A stretch of 64,000 nt of DNA from ZC4RG30 sp046047615. GTDB lineage: Bacteria; Pseudomonadota; Gammaproteobacteria; Steroidobacterales; Steroidobacteraceae. How positions within the stretch are numbered: the stretch's first letter is position 1; every line of letters starts with the position of its first letter. This document shows, piece after piece, positions 32,935-41,322 of the stretch. The stretch lies in assembly GCA_046047615.1 (NCBI GenBank), contig JBJOHO010000089.1, positions 1 through 64,000 of the forward strand. The letters run 5' to 3'. The position numbers and the translations under genes were made by a program. The notes beneath the pieces are model-generated. The model saw only the letters and a list, made by a program, of their open reading frames with translations, searched no databases and was not told where the DNA came from.

Positions 32935-33098
32935 CCGGATGGTTCCTGCTTTCGCGACCCGGCCCCTGCGGCCCGGCCCGCCACGCCCGCACAGCCTGCT
33001 TCCGCAGGAAGACGTGCGGCAAGTGCCTGTAAGGCGTCGAATGTCAACATATCGCCGCAGCGCTTGTCAACGCGCGGCAGGGCATCCATGCCGTAAGA

Positions 33099-34496
33099 TT
33101 GCAGGGCTTGGACACCATATTTTCCCCTGTCGCCGGGACCGAGGCGCACCCCCAGGACCTGTGGCTCCTGCCCCAGGCGGAATTTGACGCATGGCTGCAG
33201 GCCGACGGCGTGCCATGGCGCGCCTGGATCGCCTCACAGGGTTTCCGGCCCGAGCGTGGGCGCTTGCTGGCGCTGCCCGATCCTTCCGGCGGCTGCGCAG
33301 GGCAGGTTGCAGGACTGGGTGCGGACCTCGAGCCTGACCTGTGGCTGGCGGCCGGCCTTGCAAACCGGCTGCCCACCGGCCGCTACCGCCTGCGTCGCCC
33401 CCTGCAGCCAACTGCAGCCACCGCCTTCGAATTGGGCTGGCGCCTGGGCCAGTACCGCTACGGCCGCTTCAGCCAGCGGCCGGCTGCAGCCAACGCGACA
33501 CTGGATCCCCTGCCAGGTGCTGACCCGGCCTACGCAACGGCTGCCGCTGCGGCGATCGGCTTCGGCCGGGACCTTGTCAACGCACCGGCCAATGTGATGG
33601 GCCCCGAGGAACTGGAATCCGCAGCGCGCGAACTGGCGGCCAGCAGCGGCGGGACGCTGGTCGTGACGCGCGGGCCCGACCTTCACCGCAGCCATCCACT
33701 GGTGGAAGCGGTAGGACGTGCGAGCCCCCGCGGCGCGCGCGTGCTGGACCTGCACTTTCCGCGGCCCGGCGCGCCGCAGGTGGTGCTTGTCGGCAAGGGT
33801 GTCTGCTTCGACAGCGGCGGCCTGGACATCAAGCCCCCCAGCGGCATGCTGCTGATGAAAAAAGACATGGGCGGCGCGGCGGCGGCACTGGCGCTCGCCA
33901 TGCTGTTGCGCCGCATGGATGCGCCGATAGACCTGCGGGTCCTGGTTCCCGCAGTCGAGAACAGCGTGGGCGGTGCCGCGTTCCGGCCCGGGGACGTCCT
34001 CGTTTCCCGCAAAGGTCTTTCCGTGGAGATCGGCAACACGGACGCCGAGGGCCGTTTGGTGCTGGCCGACACCTTGACACAGGCCTTCGAGGCAGCGCCC
34101 GACTTGGTGATCAATCTGGCGACCCTCACCGGGGCCGCCCGCGTGGCGCTGGGTCCGGACCTGCCAGCGGTATTCTCTGGCGACGACGAACTGCTGGCGG
34201 GACTGAAGTCGGCGGGCGGGGAGGTCTCAGACCCGGTTTGGCCGATGCCGCTCTGGGAGGGCTACATGGCAGACCTCGACAGCCCGGTGGCCGACCTGAA
34301 CAACGTCGCCAGCCACGGCTTGGCGGGTGCGGTCATTGGCGCCTTGTTCCTGCGCCGTTTTGTCACTGACCCGAAACGCTGGATCCACGTCGACCTGTAC
34401 GCCTGGAATCCCCGCGACCGCCCGGGCCGTCCGGCGGGAGGGGAAGTGCAGGCCGTCCGCGCGATCTACCACCTGCTGCGCAAGCGCTTCGGATGA
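33099..34496 (+). CDS. M17 leucyl aminopeptidase family protein
   Basis: A zinc aminopeptidase of the cytosolic M17 family. The C-terminal catalytic domain has LVGKGVCFDSGGLDIKP, a lysine in MKKDMGGAAAALA, the metal-ligand motif NTDAEGRLVLAD at residues 313-324, and LATLTGAARVALG. The N-terminal domain is short and divergent. The 465 residues suit the smaller PepA-like or PepB-like group. The frame opens with a TTG at 33099 or a TTG at 33108; neither has a strong ribosome-binding site, so the first residues are uncertain. It is divergent from ilvC and overlaps the following transporter gene by 4 bases. Confidence 0.88.
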   Translation: MQGLDTIFSPVAGTEAHPQDLWLLPQAEFDAWLQADGVPWRAWIASQGFRPERGRLLALPDPSGGCAGQVAGLGADLEPDLWLAAGLANRLPTGRYRLRRPLQPTAATAFELGWRLGQYRYGRFSQRPAAANATLDPLPGADPAYATAAAAAIGFGRDLVNAPANVMGPEELESAARELAASSGGTLVVTRGPDLHRSHPLVEAVGRASPRGARVLDLHFPRPGAPQVVLVGKGVCFDSGGLDIKPPSGMLLMKKDMGGAAAALALAMLLRRMDAPIDLRVLVPAVENSVGGAAFRPGDVLVSRKGLSVEIGNTDAEGRLVLADTLTQAFEAAPDLVINLATLTGAARVALGPDLPAVFSGDDELLAGLKSAGGEVSDPVWPMPLWEGYMADLDSPVADLNNVASHGLAGAVIGALFLRRFVTDPKRWIHVDLYAWNPRDRPGRPAGGEVQAVRAIYHLLRKRFG

Positions 34497-35782
34497 GTGG
34501 TGCCGCAAAACCCAGCGTGCTGGTACAGGCACTGTACCGCCGTGAATACAGCGCCTGGATCCTGACCGGTGTCACCCTGGGTGTGGTGGAAGGGGCCACC
34601 GCAGCCATCCTCGTCAAGCAGGTGTACGGCGGCGTGGCATCGGCCACTGCGGTGAACCTCGCCGTGGCTTTTGTCAGCGGCGCACCCTCGATGTCAAACC
34701 TGTCGAGCTTCCTCTGGGCCAACCACGCCATGGGACGCGCCAGGACACAACTGATGACGACACTGCTGGCCCTGTTCGGCGTGGCTGTCGGACTCGTCGG
34801 TCTGGCGCCACGCAGCGCAGGAGGTCTGTGGCTCACGGTACTGGCCGTGATCGTGGCGCGCATCGTCTGGGCGGGCATCCTGACCGTGCGTGCCTCGGTG
34901 TGGACCGCCAACTATCCGCGGGCAGTGCTGGCCCGCGTGACCGGACGGCTGGTCGTGGCCTGCTCGCTGGGCATCACCGGTGCCGCACTGCTCGCGGGCC
35001 TTGCTGTGGACCGGGACGCCGACCTTTCACGTCTCCTCTACGGCGTGGCGATGGTCTGCGGCCTGCTGGCGGCCTGGCGCTATCGCCAGACACGTGTGCG
35101 CCGCGAATTCGTGCTCCGCTCCGCGGAACAGGCTGCCCCGGGAACCCGCGTGTTCAGCCTGGCGGCTTTCCGGGAGGTGCTGCGCGATGACCCCACCTAC
35201 CGCCGCTACATGGGCTGGCTCGGTCTGTACGGGGCCGGAAACCTGATGGTCGCCGGACAACTGGTCGTCATCTACTCGGACACGCTCGGCCTGTCGGGGC
35301 TGGAGCAGGTGCTGATGCTGGCCGTCGTGCCGTTGCTCAGCATTCCGCTGTTCACGCCCTGGTGGGCGCGACTGTTCGACAGCCGCCACGCGATCGAGTA
35401 CCGCGCCCTGCAGTGCTGGGCACTGATCGCAGCAATCCTCGTGTTGTTGCCAGGCGTCTTCGCCGGTTGGCAGCCGTTGCTGTGGCTCGGCGCATTGCTG
35501 CTGGGCGCTGCCTCCGCCGGCGCCAATCTCGGCTGGAACCTTGCGCACAGCGATTTTGCCAGTGCCGCGCGGTTGCAGCAGTACATGGGGGTGAACGTCA
35601 CACTGACGGGATTGCGCGGCCTGACGGCGCCACCGCTGGGCGTGCTGGCCTGCACCGCACTGGACCAATGGCGGCCGGGCTCAGGCCGCTACGCCCTGTT
35701 CATCCCTCTGTCCATGGTCGTGGCCGGCAGCGTCGGCTTCCATCACCTGAAGCGCCACACGCACGGTCGACGCCGGCAATGA
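34493..35782 (+). CDS. MFS-type membrane transporter
   Basis: A 429-residue inner-membrane protein with about 11-12 hydrophobic segments and a cytoplasmic loop in the middle (TRVRREFVLRSAEQAAPGTR). The pattern of six plus six helices indicates the major facilitator superfamily, but I see no motif that names the substrate. Segments such as TGVTLGVVEGATAAILVKQV and LFGVAVGLVGLAPR are helices 1 and 3. The ATG overlaps the aminopeptidase stop (ATGA). The pairing with an aminopeptidase could point to peptide or amino-acid transport, though this is only inference. Confidence 0.7.
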   Translation: MSGAAKPSVLVQALYRREYSAWILTGVTLGVVEGATAAILVKQVYGGVASATAVNLAVAFVSGAPSMSNLSSFLWANHAMGRARTQLMTTLLALFGVAVGLVGLAPRSAGGLWLTVLAVIVARIVWAGILTVRASVWTANYPRAVLARVTGRLVVACSLGITGAALLAGLAVDRDADLSRLLYGVAMVCGLLAAWRYRQTRVRREFVLRSAEQAAPGTRVFSLAAFREVLRDDPTYRRYMGWLGLYGAGNLMVAGQLVVIYSDTLGLSGLEQVLMLAVVPLLSIPLFTPWWARLFDSRHAIEYRALQCWALIAAILVLLPGVFAGWQPLLWLGALLLGAASAGANLGWNLAHSDFASAARLQQYMGVNVTLTGLRGLTAPPLGVLACTALDQWRPGSGRYALFIPLSMVVAGSVGFHHLKRHTHGRRRQ

Positions 35783-36112
35783 CGGCCCCGAATGTGGCGG
35801 CGGCGACACAGTCATGTTGAACCGCGTGCATATTGCCGCTAAAGTGCGATCGCTACGGGGTGTACAGGTGTTCCGCCGCTCGCGGCCGGTGCGCCGGTAT
35901 GGGGTTGAAATCCGTTTGCGATCGTGAAAGCCAAAGGAACTGGCACAGAAGAACAACGGCGATCCCGGATCTGGCTGCAGCCAGGACGAGCCAGGCCGCT
36001 TGCGCACGCGAGACGGACTGGCTAGATTCGCTGCAGCGAGACACGCATGTAGCGCGGGGTACATCCAGTGTCCATTCAAATTACGACGGCCCATTGACCA
36101 GGTAAAAAAACG
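35783..36112. other. 330-base intergenic region with two candidate promoters, no gene seen
   Basis: Lies between the transporter gene and tonB. It holds a candidate promoter at 35817-35845 and a weaker one at 36000-36028 (TTGCGC, 17 bases, TAGATT). Several short open frames are present, but none has a convincing start or protein-like composition. A run of seven A lies just before the tonB start. I see no clear Fur box. Confidence 0.5.
35817..35845 (+). promoter_or_regulatory. candidate promoter upstream of the tonB operon
   Basis: TTGAAC at 35817-35822 and TAAAGT at 35840-35845 are separated by exactly 17 bases. Each matches consensus at 4 of 6 bases. The leader to tonB would be about 260 bases, long for a simple promoter; a second candidate lies at 36000-36028. 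Confidence 0.4.
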
Positions 36113-36751
36113 ATGCGTGTTTACAGGACACAACACGGCGCCAACCGCCGCGTCGCCACTTTCGGTTTCATCATCGTGCTGCACGTTGTTTTCGTGTGGG
36201 CACTCAAGGCCGGCTTCGTGGTCAAGGCCATGGACATGGTGGCGCCCCCCATCGTGACCGAGCTCTTCGAGGAACAGGTCCAGGAAGACGAGCCGCCGCC
36301 GCCGCCGCCGCCGAAGATGGACCTTCCCCCGCCGGTGGAAGTGCCGCCGCCGATCGTCGACATCGCGCTGCCCGTCGAGAGCAACACCACCGCGCTGTCC
36401 AACGTCACCGACAAGCCGTTGCCGCCGCCGCCGCCGCCGAAGCCGGTGGAGCGCACGGTGGTCAAGGTCGCACCTCGTCTCAATCCGCGGGCCAACCAGC
36501 CGGATTCAGAGGAATATTACCCGCCCTCATCGAAGCGTCTGGGTGAGCAGGGCAATGTGGTGGTGCGGTCATGCATCGACCCCAAGGGCAAGCTGGTCGA
36601 AGCCACCATCCAGGAGTCGTCGGGCGTTGCGCGCCTCGACGAAGCGGCCATCAAGTATGCCCGGGCCCTCCGCTACCTGGCGGGTACGGAAGATGGCAAG
36701 GCGGCGGATGCCTGTTTCGCCTTCCGGGTCAGGTTCCAGTTGAAGGATTGA
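36113..36751 (+). CDS. tonB: energy transducer TonB
   Basis: A 212-residue TonB protein that transmits proton-motive force from ExbB-ExbD to outer-membrane receptors. One N-terminal membrane helix (about 14-40) is followed by a long periplasmic Pro-rich spacer with runs of seven and six prolines encoded by pure CCG tracts. The C-terminal TonB domain is SCIDPKGKLVEATIQESSGVARLDEAAIKYARALRY...CFAFRVRFQLKD. Start ATG at 36113. It is the first gene of an operon with exbB, exbD and a second exbD, 88 bases before exbB. Confidence 0.93.
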   Translation: MRVYRTQHGANRRVATFGFIIVLHVVFVWALKAGFVVKAMDMVAPPIVTELFEEQVQEDEPPPPPPPKMDLPPPVEVPPPIVDIALPVESNTTALSNVTDKPLPPPPPPKPVERTVVKVAPRLNPRANQPDSEEYYPPSSKRLGEQGNVVVRSCIDPKGKLVEATIQESSGVARLDEAAIKYARALRYLAGTEDGKAADACFAFRVRFQLKD

Positions 36752-36839
36752 TTGCGCTCATTGTTTTGATCCGAATTGGGTTTTGTAACACCGGTCAAAC
36801 TGCAGTCGTTTGCCGGAACAAGGTTAAACAGAGGAAAAC

Positions 36840-37586
36840 ATGGAAAACCAAGTCGACCAAGCCGTAGAGTCCGCTGCTCAGGCCGGTAATGCCTTCAGCC
36901 TGGAAGTCCTTATCACCCACGGTGACGCGTTTTCGTACGTCCTGCTGGGTGTCCTGCTGCTGATGTCGCTCAGCACGTGGTACATCGTCTTCACGAAGTA
37001 CCTCGACCAGCGCTCGCTGATCAAGTCGGCGGTGCTCGCTTCGAAGCACTTCTGGACTGCACCGACGCCGCGTGAGGGCGCCGAGAAGCTGGCCAAGGGC
37101 GACGAGTTCCGGATGCTGGCGGAAGCGAACCTGCGCGCAGCAGCCCACCACGAAGGCCGGCTGAACGACCGCATCTCCCTGGCGGATTGGCTGTCGATGT
37201 CGGTTGCCCGCGAAATCGACGCCGTCAACTCCCGTCTCGGCGCGGGACTGTCGTGGCTGGCCACGGTCGGCTCCTCGTCCCCGTTCATCGGTCTGGCCGG
37301 TACCGTGTGGGGTATCGTCAAGGCGCTGCTGAAGATCGGCCAGACGGGTCAGCCTTCGATCGGTGACATCGCCGGCCCGATCGGCGAGGCGCTGATCATG
37401 ACCCTGATCGGCCTGATCGTCGCGGTCCCCGCGGTTATCGCGTACAACCTGCTGCTCAAGCGCAACAAGGTTGTCCAGGAGGCCATCCGCGATTTCAACA
37501 GCGAAATCGAAGCCTACCTCGTCGGTGGCACCCGGCCGGAAGTCGCTGCTGCCAAGCCCGCAGCCGCTCCCGCCCAGAAGAAGTAA
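36840..37586 (+). CDS. exbB: MotA/TolQ/ExbB proton channel protein
   Basis: A 248-residue inner-membrane protein of the ExbB family. Helix 1 lies at about 31-52 (FSYVLLGVLLLMSLSTWYIV). A cytoplasmic domain follows, then the conserved SSSPFIGLAGTVWGIVKALLKIG of helix 2 and EALIMTLIGLIVAVPAVIAYNLL of helix 3. The C-terminal tail is Ala/Pro/Lys-rich. With ExbD it makes the proton-driven motor for TonB. The FIGLAGTVWGI wording is typical of ExbB rather than TolQ. Confidence 0.94.
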   Translation: MENQVDQAVESAAQAGNAFSLEVLITHGDAFSYVLLGVLLLMSLSTWYIVFTKYLDQRSLIKSAVLASKHFWTAPTPREGAEKLAKGDEFRMLAEANLRAAAHHEGRLNDRISLADWLSMSVAREIDAVNSRLGAGLSWLATVGSSSPFIGLAGTVWGIVKALLKIGQTGQPSIGDIAGPIGEALIMTLIGLIVAVPAVIAYNLLLKRNKVVQEAIRDFNSEIEAYLVGGTRPEVAAAKPAAAPAQKK

Positions 37587-37630
37587 TCGTCCAGTAGCAG
37601 CTGGCTGACAGAGTCCCGAGAGGTGTTGTT

Positions 37631-38050
37631 ATGTCAATGAGTGTGCCCGGAAGCGAAGGTGAAGATAAGGTCGTGTCGGACATCAACACGACACCTCTCG
37701 TGGACGTGATGCTGGTGCTGCTGATCATCTTCCTCATCACCGTCCCTGTGATCACCAAGTCGGTCAAGGTCGAGTTGCCGAATGCCAGCAACATCCCGAC
37801 CCAGACGACGCCCAAGGATGTGGTGCTGTCCGTTGACGCGGGCGGCAACTACTACCTGGGGGGTGAGGCAGTGCCTGATCGTGAGGCACTGCTCCGCAGG
37901 ATCGCCCAGGAAGCGGTGAAGGTTCCCCAGCCCGAATTGCACATCCGGGCTGATCGTGGAGCCCGGTTCGAACATGTGGGGCGCGCGCTGTTCATCGTGC
38001 AGCAGGGCGGCTTGGTCAAGGTCGGGTTCCTGACCGAACCCAGGAAGTAG
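37631..38050 (+). CDS. exbD: ExbD/TolR-family protein, first copy
   Basis: A 139-residue single-pass protein. The motif SDINTTPLVDVMLVLLIIFLITVPVI contains the essential membrane Asp (LVDVML). The periplasmic domain ends VQQGGLVKVGFLTEP, as in ExbD. It follows exbB by 44 bases. It differs from the second copy mainly in the periplasmic domain (VELPNASNIPTQTTPKDVVLSVDAGGNYYLGG). Confidence 0.93.
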   Translation: MSMSVPGSEGEDKVVSDINTTPLVDVMLVLLIIFLITVPVITKSVKVELPNASNIPTQTTPKDVVLSVDAGGNYYLGGEAVPDREALLRRIAQEAVKVPQPELHIRADRGARFEHVGRALFIVQQGGLVKVGFLTEPRK

Positions 38051-38110
38051 TTGCGGACCGGGTCCGGCTGCTTCTTCTGCGACTGATTACAACATCGAGG
38101 TGGGTCTGAA

Positions 38111-38533
38111 ATGTCAATGAGTGTAGGTTCTGGTGGCAGTGAAGAACCGATGTGTGACGTCAACACGACGCCCCTCATCGACGTGATGCTGGTGCTGTTG
38201 GTGATGTTGATCGTGACGCTTCCGATCCAGACCCATGCGGTCAAGCTGGATATGCCTCGGCCGACCGACGCACCGCCGCCGACGACCCAGCCTCGCGTGA
38301 TCGACATCGAAATCGACTTCGATGGAACGATCATCTGGAACGGTACGCCTTCCAGCCTGTCGCAGGTGGAGAGCTACTTCCGGCAGGAGTCCGAACTGGA
38401 GCCGCAGGCGGAAATCCACCTGCGTCCGGATGCGCGCTCTCGCTACGACGTCACGGCTAACGTACTGGCCTCCGCGCAGCGCAACCGGATGGTCAAGATC
38501 GGCTTCGTGAACATCGCCCAGTTCCGCGAATAG
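38111..38533 (+). CDS. exbD: ExbD/TolR-family protein, second copy
   Basis: A 140-residue paralogue of the preceding gene, also starting MSMSV. It has the CDVNTTPLIDVMLVLLVMLIVTLPI membrane segment with the essential Asp intact. The periplasmic part diverges (VKLDMPRPTDAPPPTTQPRVIDIEIDFDGTIIWNG) and ends AQRNRMVKIGFVNIAQF. Two tandem ExbD copies behind one ExbB are seen in some Xanthomonas-type TonB loci, where the second copy has a specialised role. It is followed by a terminator. Confidence 0.92.
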   Translation: MSMSVGSGGSEEPMCDVNTTPLIDVMLVLLVMLIVTLPIQTHAVKLDMPRPTDAPPPTTQPRVIDIEIDFDGTIIWNGTPSSLSQVESYFRQESELEPQAEIHLRPDARSRYDVTANVLASAQRNRMVKIGFVNIAQFRE

Positions 38534-38564
38534 CCGGTACTTCTCCCCTCGGAGAGTCCGTCCA

Positions 38565-38606
38565 GAATGCCGCCAACGTTCGCGTTCAGGCGGCATTCAC
38601 TTTTTT
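38565..38606 (+). terminator. intrinsic terminator after the TonB operon
   Basis: A perfect 10-bp stem (GAATGCCGCC / GGCGGCATTC) with a 14-base loop is followed two bases later by TTTTTT. It ends the tonB-exbB-exbD-exbD transcript, 32 bases after the last stop. Confidence 0.85.
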
Positions 38607-38616
38607 GGGCCCTATA

Positions 38617-38622
38617 TATAAT
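38617..38622 (+). promoter_or_regulatory. consensus -10 element upstream of the TPR gene
   Basis: A perfect TATAAT within CTATATATAATTG, in an AT-rich patch right after the terminator. It lies 45 bases upstream of the first TPR gene. No good -35 is visible at the normal distance, so activation by another factor is possible. Confidence 0.45.
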
Positions 38623-38666
38623 TGAAGCAGACCTGTGACGGGTCATCACACGGAGCACGCACCGTC

Positions 38667-39938
38667 ATGCCGAACGTCAAATTTCCTGCCCTCATGCTCG
38701 CCGTCGCCCTGGCCTTGGGTGCCGGATCGACCGTCTCCGTCGCCGGGGAACAGCCCAAGCCCGCCGTGAGCAGGGCGGCCGCGAAGCCCTTGCAGGCTGC
38801 ACAGGCCGCGATCCAGGCGAAGAACTGGGATGAGGCACTGGCGAAGCTGGCCGAAGCCGAAGCGATGCCGAAGAAGAACAGCTATGACGACTACGTCATT
38901 GCCCAGTTCCGTGGCATGGTTTACGCGAACAAGCAGGACTACGCCTCTGCAGTGAAGTCCTTCGAGGCGCAACTCGGGTCTGAATATGCCTCGGCCGACG
39001 ACCGGCTGCGCCTGCTCAAGATCCTCTCGCAGGTCCACTACCAGCTGAAGGACTATCCCAAGTCTGCATCGTTCGGCGAACAGTTGATTGCCGCAGGCAA
39101 CACCGAGGCAGACACGTACACGCTGGTCGGTCAGGCGTACTTCCTGCAGGACGACCACCGCAAGGTCACGGAATTCCTGGGCGGCTATGTCAACAGTGTC
39201 GAGGCGGCGGGTGGCAAGCCTCGCGAGCCGACGCTCCAGCTCGTGTCGGAATCCTACGGAAAGATCGGTGACCGCGCGGGGCAGGCAGCCATGCTCGAGA
39301 AGCTGGTCACGCACTACCCGCGGCCGCGTTACTGGCGCAACGTGCTGGTCATGATGCGCGATTTTTCCGGCGGCGACCGCAATTCAGACCTCATCACGCT
39401 CAACATCTACCGGTTGATGCGGGAAACGGGCGCCCTGCGCGAGGGCAACGACTACCTGGAGATGGCGGAACTTGCACTGAAACTCGGGTCCCCCGGCGAG
39501 GCGCTGGAGGTCATCAAGCGTGGCAGCGGCGCCCAGGCCTATCAGCGCGACAGCGAGAAGTCGGCCGCGAAGGACCGCGAGGCCACCGCCTCCAAACTCG
39601 AAGCCGAAGACCGCGCGACGCTCGCCAAGTTCGAGGCGGAGGCCAAGGCTGCCAAGGCGGGTGAGGGTGATGTCCGCCTCGGCCAGGCCCTGTTGAGCTA
39701 CGGCCAGACGGACAAGGCCGTCGAGGCGATGCAACGCGGCATCGGCAAGGGCGGGCTGCGCAATGCTGACGAGGCGCAGATCCTGCTGGGGCTCGCGTTG
39801 CTGCGGGTGGAGCGCAAGGACGAGGCCATTGCAGCGTTCAAGGCGACGCCGGGCAAGGATGCCAAGTTCGCGCAGCTGGCGCGGCTGTGGTCCATCCATG
39901 CCGCCAACGAGCCGTTGACGGACGACGCTGAGGGCTGA
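38667..39938 (+). CDS. exported tetratricopeptide-repeat protein, first paralogue
   Basis: A 423-residue periplasmic protein. It begins with a signal peptide (FPALMLAVALALGAGSTVSVAG) and is otherwise all-helical with degenerate TPR units. Examples are AIQAKNWDEALAKLAEAEAM, GMVYANKQDYASAVKSFEAQL and SYGQTDKAVEAMQRGIGKGG. A charged linker (SAAKDREATASKLEAEDRATLAKFEAEAKAA) precedes the last repeats. I do not know a named family. It shares long matching segments with the next gene, so the two are tandem duplicates. It lies just beyond the TonB operon terminator. Start chosen at MPNVKFPALML (38667). Confidence 0.82.
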   Translation: MPNVKFPALMLAVALALGAGSTVSVAGEQPKPAVSRAAAKPLQAAQAAIQAKNWDEALAKLAEAEAMPKKNSYDDYVIAQFRGMVYANKQDYASAVKSFEAQLGSEYASADDRLRLLKILSQVHYQLKDYPKSASFGEQLIAAGNTEADTYTLVGQAYFLQDDHRKVTEFLGGYVNSVEAAGGKPREPTLQLVSESYGKIGDRAGQAAMLEKLVTHYPRPRYWRNVLVMMRDFSGGDRNSDLITLNIYRLMRETGALREGNDYLEMAELALKLGSPGEALEVIKRGSGAQAYQRDSEKSAAKDREATASKLEAEDRATLAKFEAEAKAAKAGEGDVRLGQALLSYGQTDKAVEAMQRGIGKGGLRNADEAQILLGLALLRVERKDEAIAAFKATPGKDAKFAQLARLWSIHAANEPLTDDAEG

Positions 39939-40078
39939 GGCCGCGTCACGCGGACGCGACATAAGCATCTGCCGCCTGCGGCGCGGGATTCACAGCGCGC
40001 CGCGCGCGGTGCAGAATCGGGCGCTGCGCGCGGGGCGCAACACGACGTATACGGACTACCGGAAAGGCACCTAACAAC

Positions 40079-41302
40079 ATGAGCAAGAATTCATTGCATG
40101 CCGTCATCGTGGCCGTGGCAGTTGCCATCGGCGGGGGCGTGATGTCTCACACCGCGGTAGCGGCACAGTCGGTCAGCGCCGCGGTTGCCAAGCCGATGGA
40201 TGCGGCCAACAAGGCGGTGCGCGCCAAGAAGTGGGATGAGGCCATCGTCCATCTGCGCGAGGTCAACGGCATTTCCGGCAAGTCGGCCTACGACACGCAC
40301 GTGATGAACCAGCTCATGGGATACGCATTGGTCAGCCAAGGCAAGCAGGCGGAAGCGCTGCCCTATCTTGAAGCGCAGGCGGGCTCGGCCTTCAGCAGCG
40401 CGGCCGAGAAGACCAATCTCAACAAGCAGATGCTGGTCATCCACTTCAACCTGAAGAACTACCCGAAGGCCGTGGAGATGGGTCAGTCGCTGATCGCCTC
40501 GGGCGCAGCCGACGCCAGCACCTTCAACGTCATGGCCCAGGCCTACGAGAAGCAGGGCAAGCTGGGTGACGCCGTCAAGTTCGTCAAGAACCGGGTCGAC
40601 AGCGCGGTCTCCGGTGGCCGCAAGCCGGCAGAGAACGATCTTCTGATCCTCCTCGACTACCAGGCGCGCCTGAAGGACGAGAACGGCCGCATGGCCACCT
40701 TCGAGCGCCTGGTCTCGTATTACCCGAAGGCGGCCTACTGGGAGAACGTGCTGAGTTCGCTGACGAAGGCCACGGGCAGCTCCGACGCCGTCAAGCTGAA
40801 CCTGTTCCGCCTGATGGCCAGCACGGGCACGCTCAAGAAGCACCAGGACTACAGCGAGCTTGCGCAGCTCGCGCTGGAGCGTGGTGCTTCCGGCGAAGCG
40901 GCCAGCGTCGTCGATGCAGGCCTCGCGAAGAACGCCTATCCGGAAGACCGCAAGGCCTCGGCCGGGCGCCTTTCTGCGGCAGCCAAGAAGCAGGCGCAGG
41001 ATGATCGTGCGAAGCTCCCCGGCGCCGAGGCGGCGGCCAGCGCCGCGAAGAACGGTGAAGGGGACATCCGCGTCGGGCAGACCTACTACGGCTTCGGCGA
41101 GTACGACAAGGCGATCGCCGCTTACAAGCGGGGTATCGCCAAGGGTGGGCTGAAGAGCCCCGAGGAAGCCCAGATCCTGCTGGGCATTGCCCAGCTCAAG
41201 GGCAAGAAGGCCGGTGAGGCCAGCGCTACATTCCGCGCCGTCAAGGCTGGGGATCCGCAGATGGTTCGCCTCGCCGCACTCTGGGCGTTGCACTCGAAGT
41301 AA
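40079..41302 (+). CDS. exported tetratricopeptide-repeat protein, second paralogue
   Basis: A 407-residue protein with a signal peptide (LHAVIVAVAVAIGGGVMSHTAVA) and TPR-like helices. It is clearly homologous to the upstream gene: KAVRAKKWDEAIVHLREVN matches AAIQAKNWDEALAKLAEAE, LNLFRLMASTGTL matches LNIYRLMRETGAL, and GIAKGGLKSPEEAQILLGIA matches GIGKGGLRNADEAQILLGLA. It starts 140 bases after the first copy, in a gap with no clear promoter, and ends at a strong terminator. It is probably periplasmic; its function is unknown. Confidence 0.85.
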   Translation: MSKNSLHAVIVAVAVAIGGGVMSHTAVAAQSVSAAVAKPMDAANKAVRAKKWDEAIVHLREVNGISGKSAYDTHVMNQLMGYALVSQGKQAEALPYLEAQAGSAFSSAAEKTNLNKQMLVIHFNLKNYPKAVEMGQSLIASGAADASTFNVMAQAYEKQGKLGDAVKFVKNRVDSAVSGGRKPAENDLLILLDYQARLKDENGRMATFERLVSYYPKAAYWENVLSSLTKATGSSDAVKLNLFRLMASTGTLKKHQDYSELAQLALERGASGEAASVVDAGLAKNAYPEDRKASAGRLSAAAKKQAQDDRAKLPGAEAAASAAKNGEGDIRVGQTYYGFGEYDKAIAAYKRGIAKGGLKSPEEAQILLGIAQLKGKKAGEASATFRAVKAGDPQMVRLAALWALHSK

Positions 41303-41322
41303 TAAATTCCGCTGCAGAAATG

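Noticed and set aside
33042..33070. Two TTGACA hexamers on the minus strand as an ilvC promoter
   Set aside because: They are 17 bases apart, and neither has a -10 element at proper spacing, so I could not support a promoter.
35833..36105. 90-codon open frame upstream of tonB
   Set aside because: No ribosome-binding site, no domain, Arg/Cys-rich shadow-like composition.
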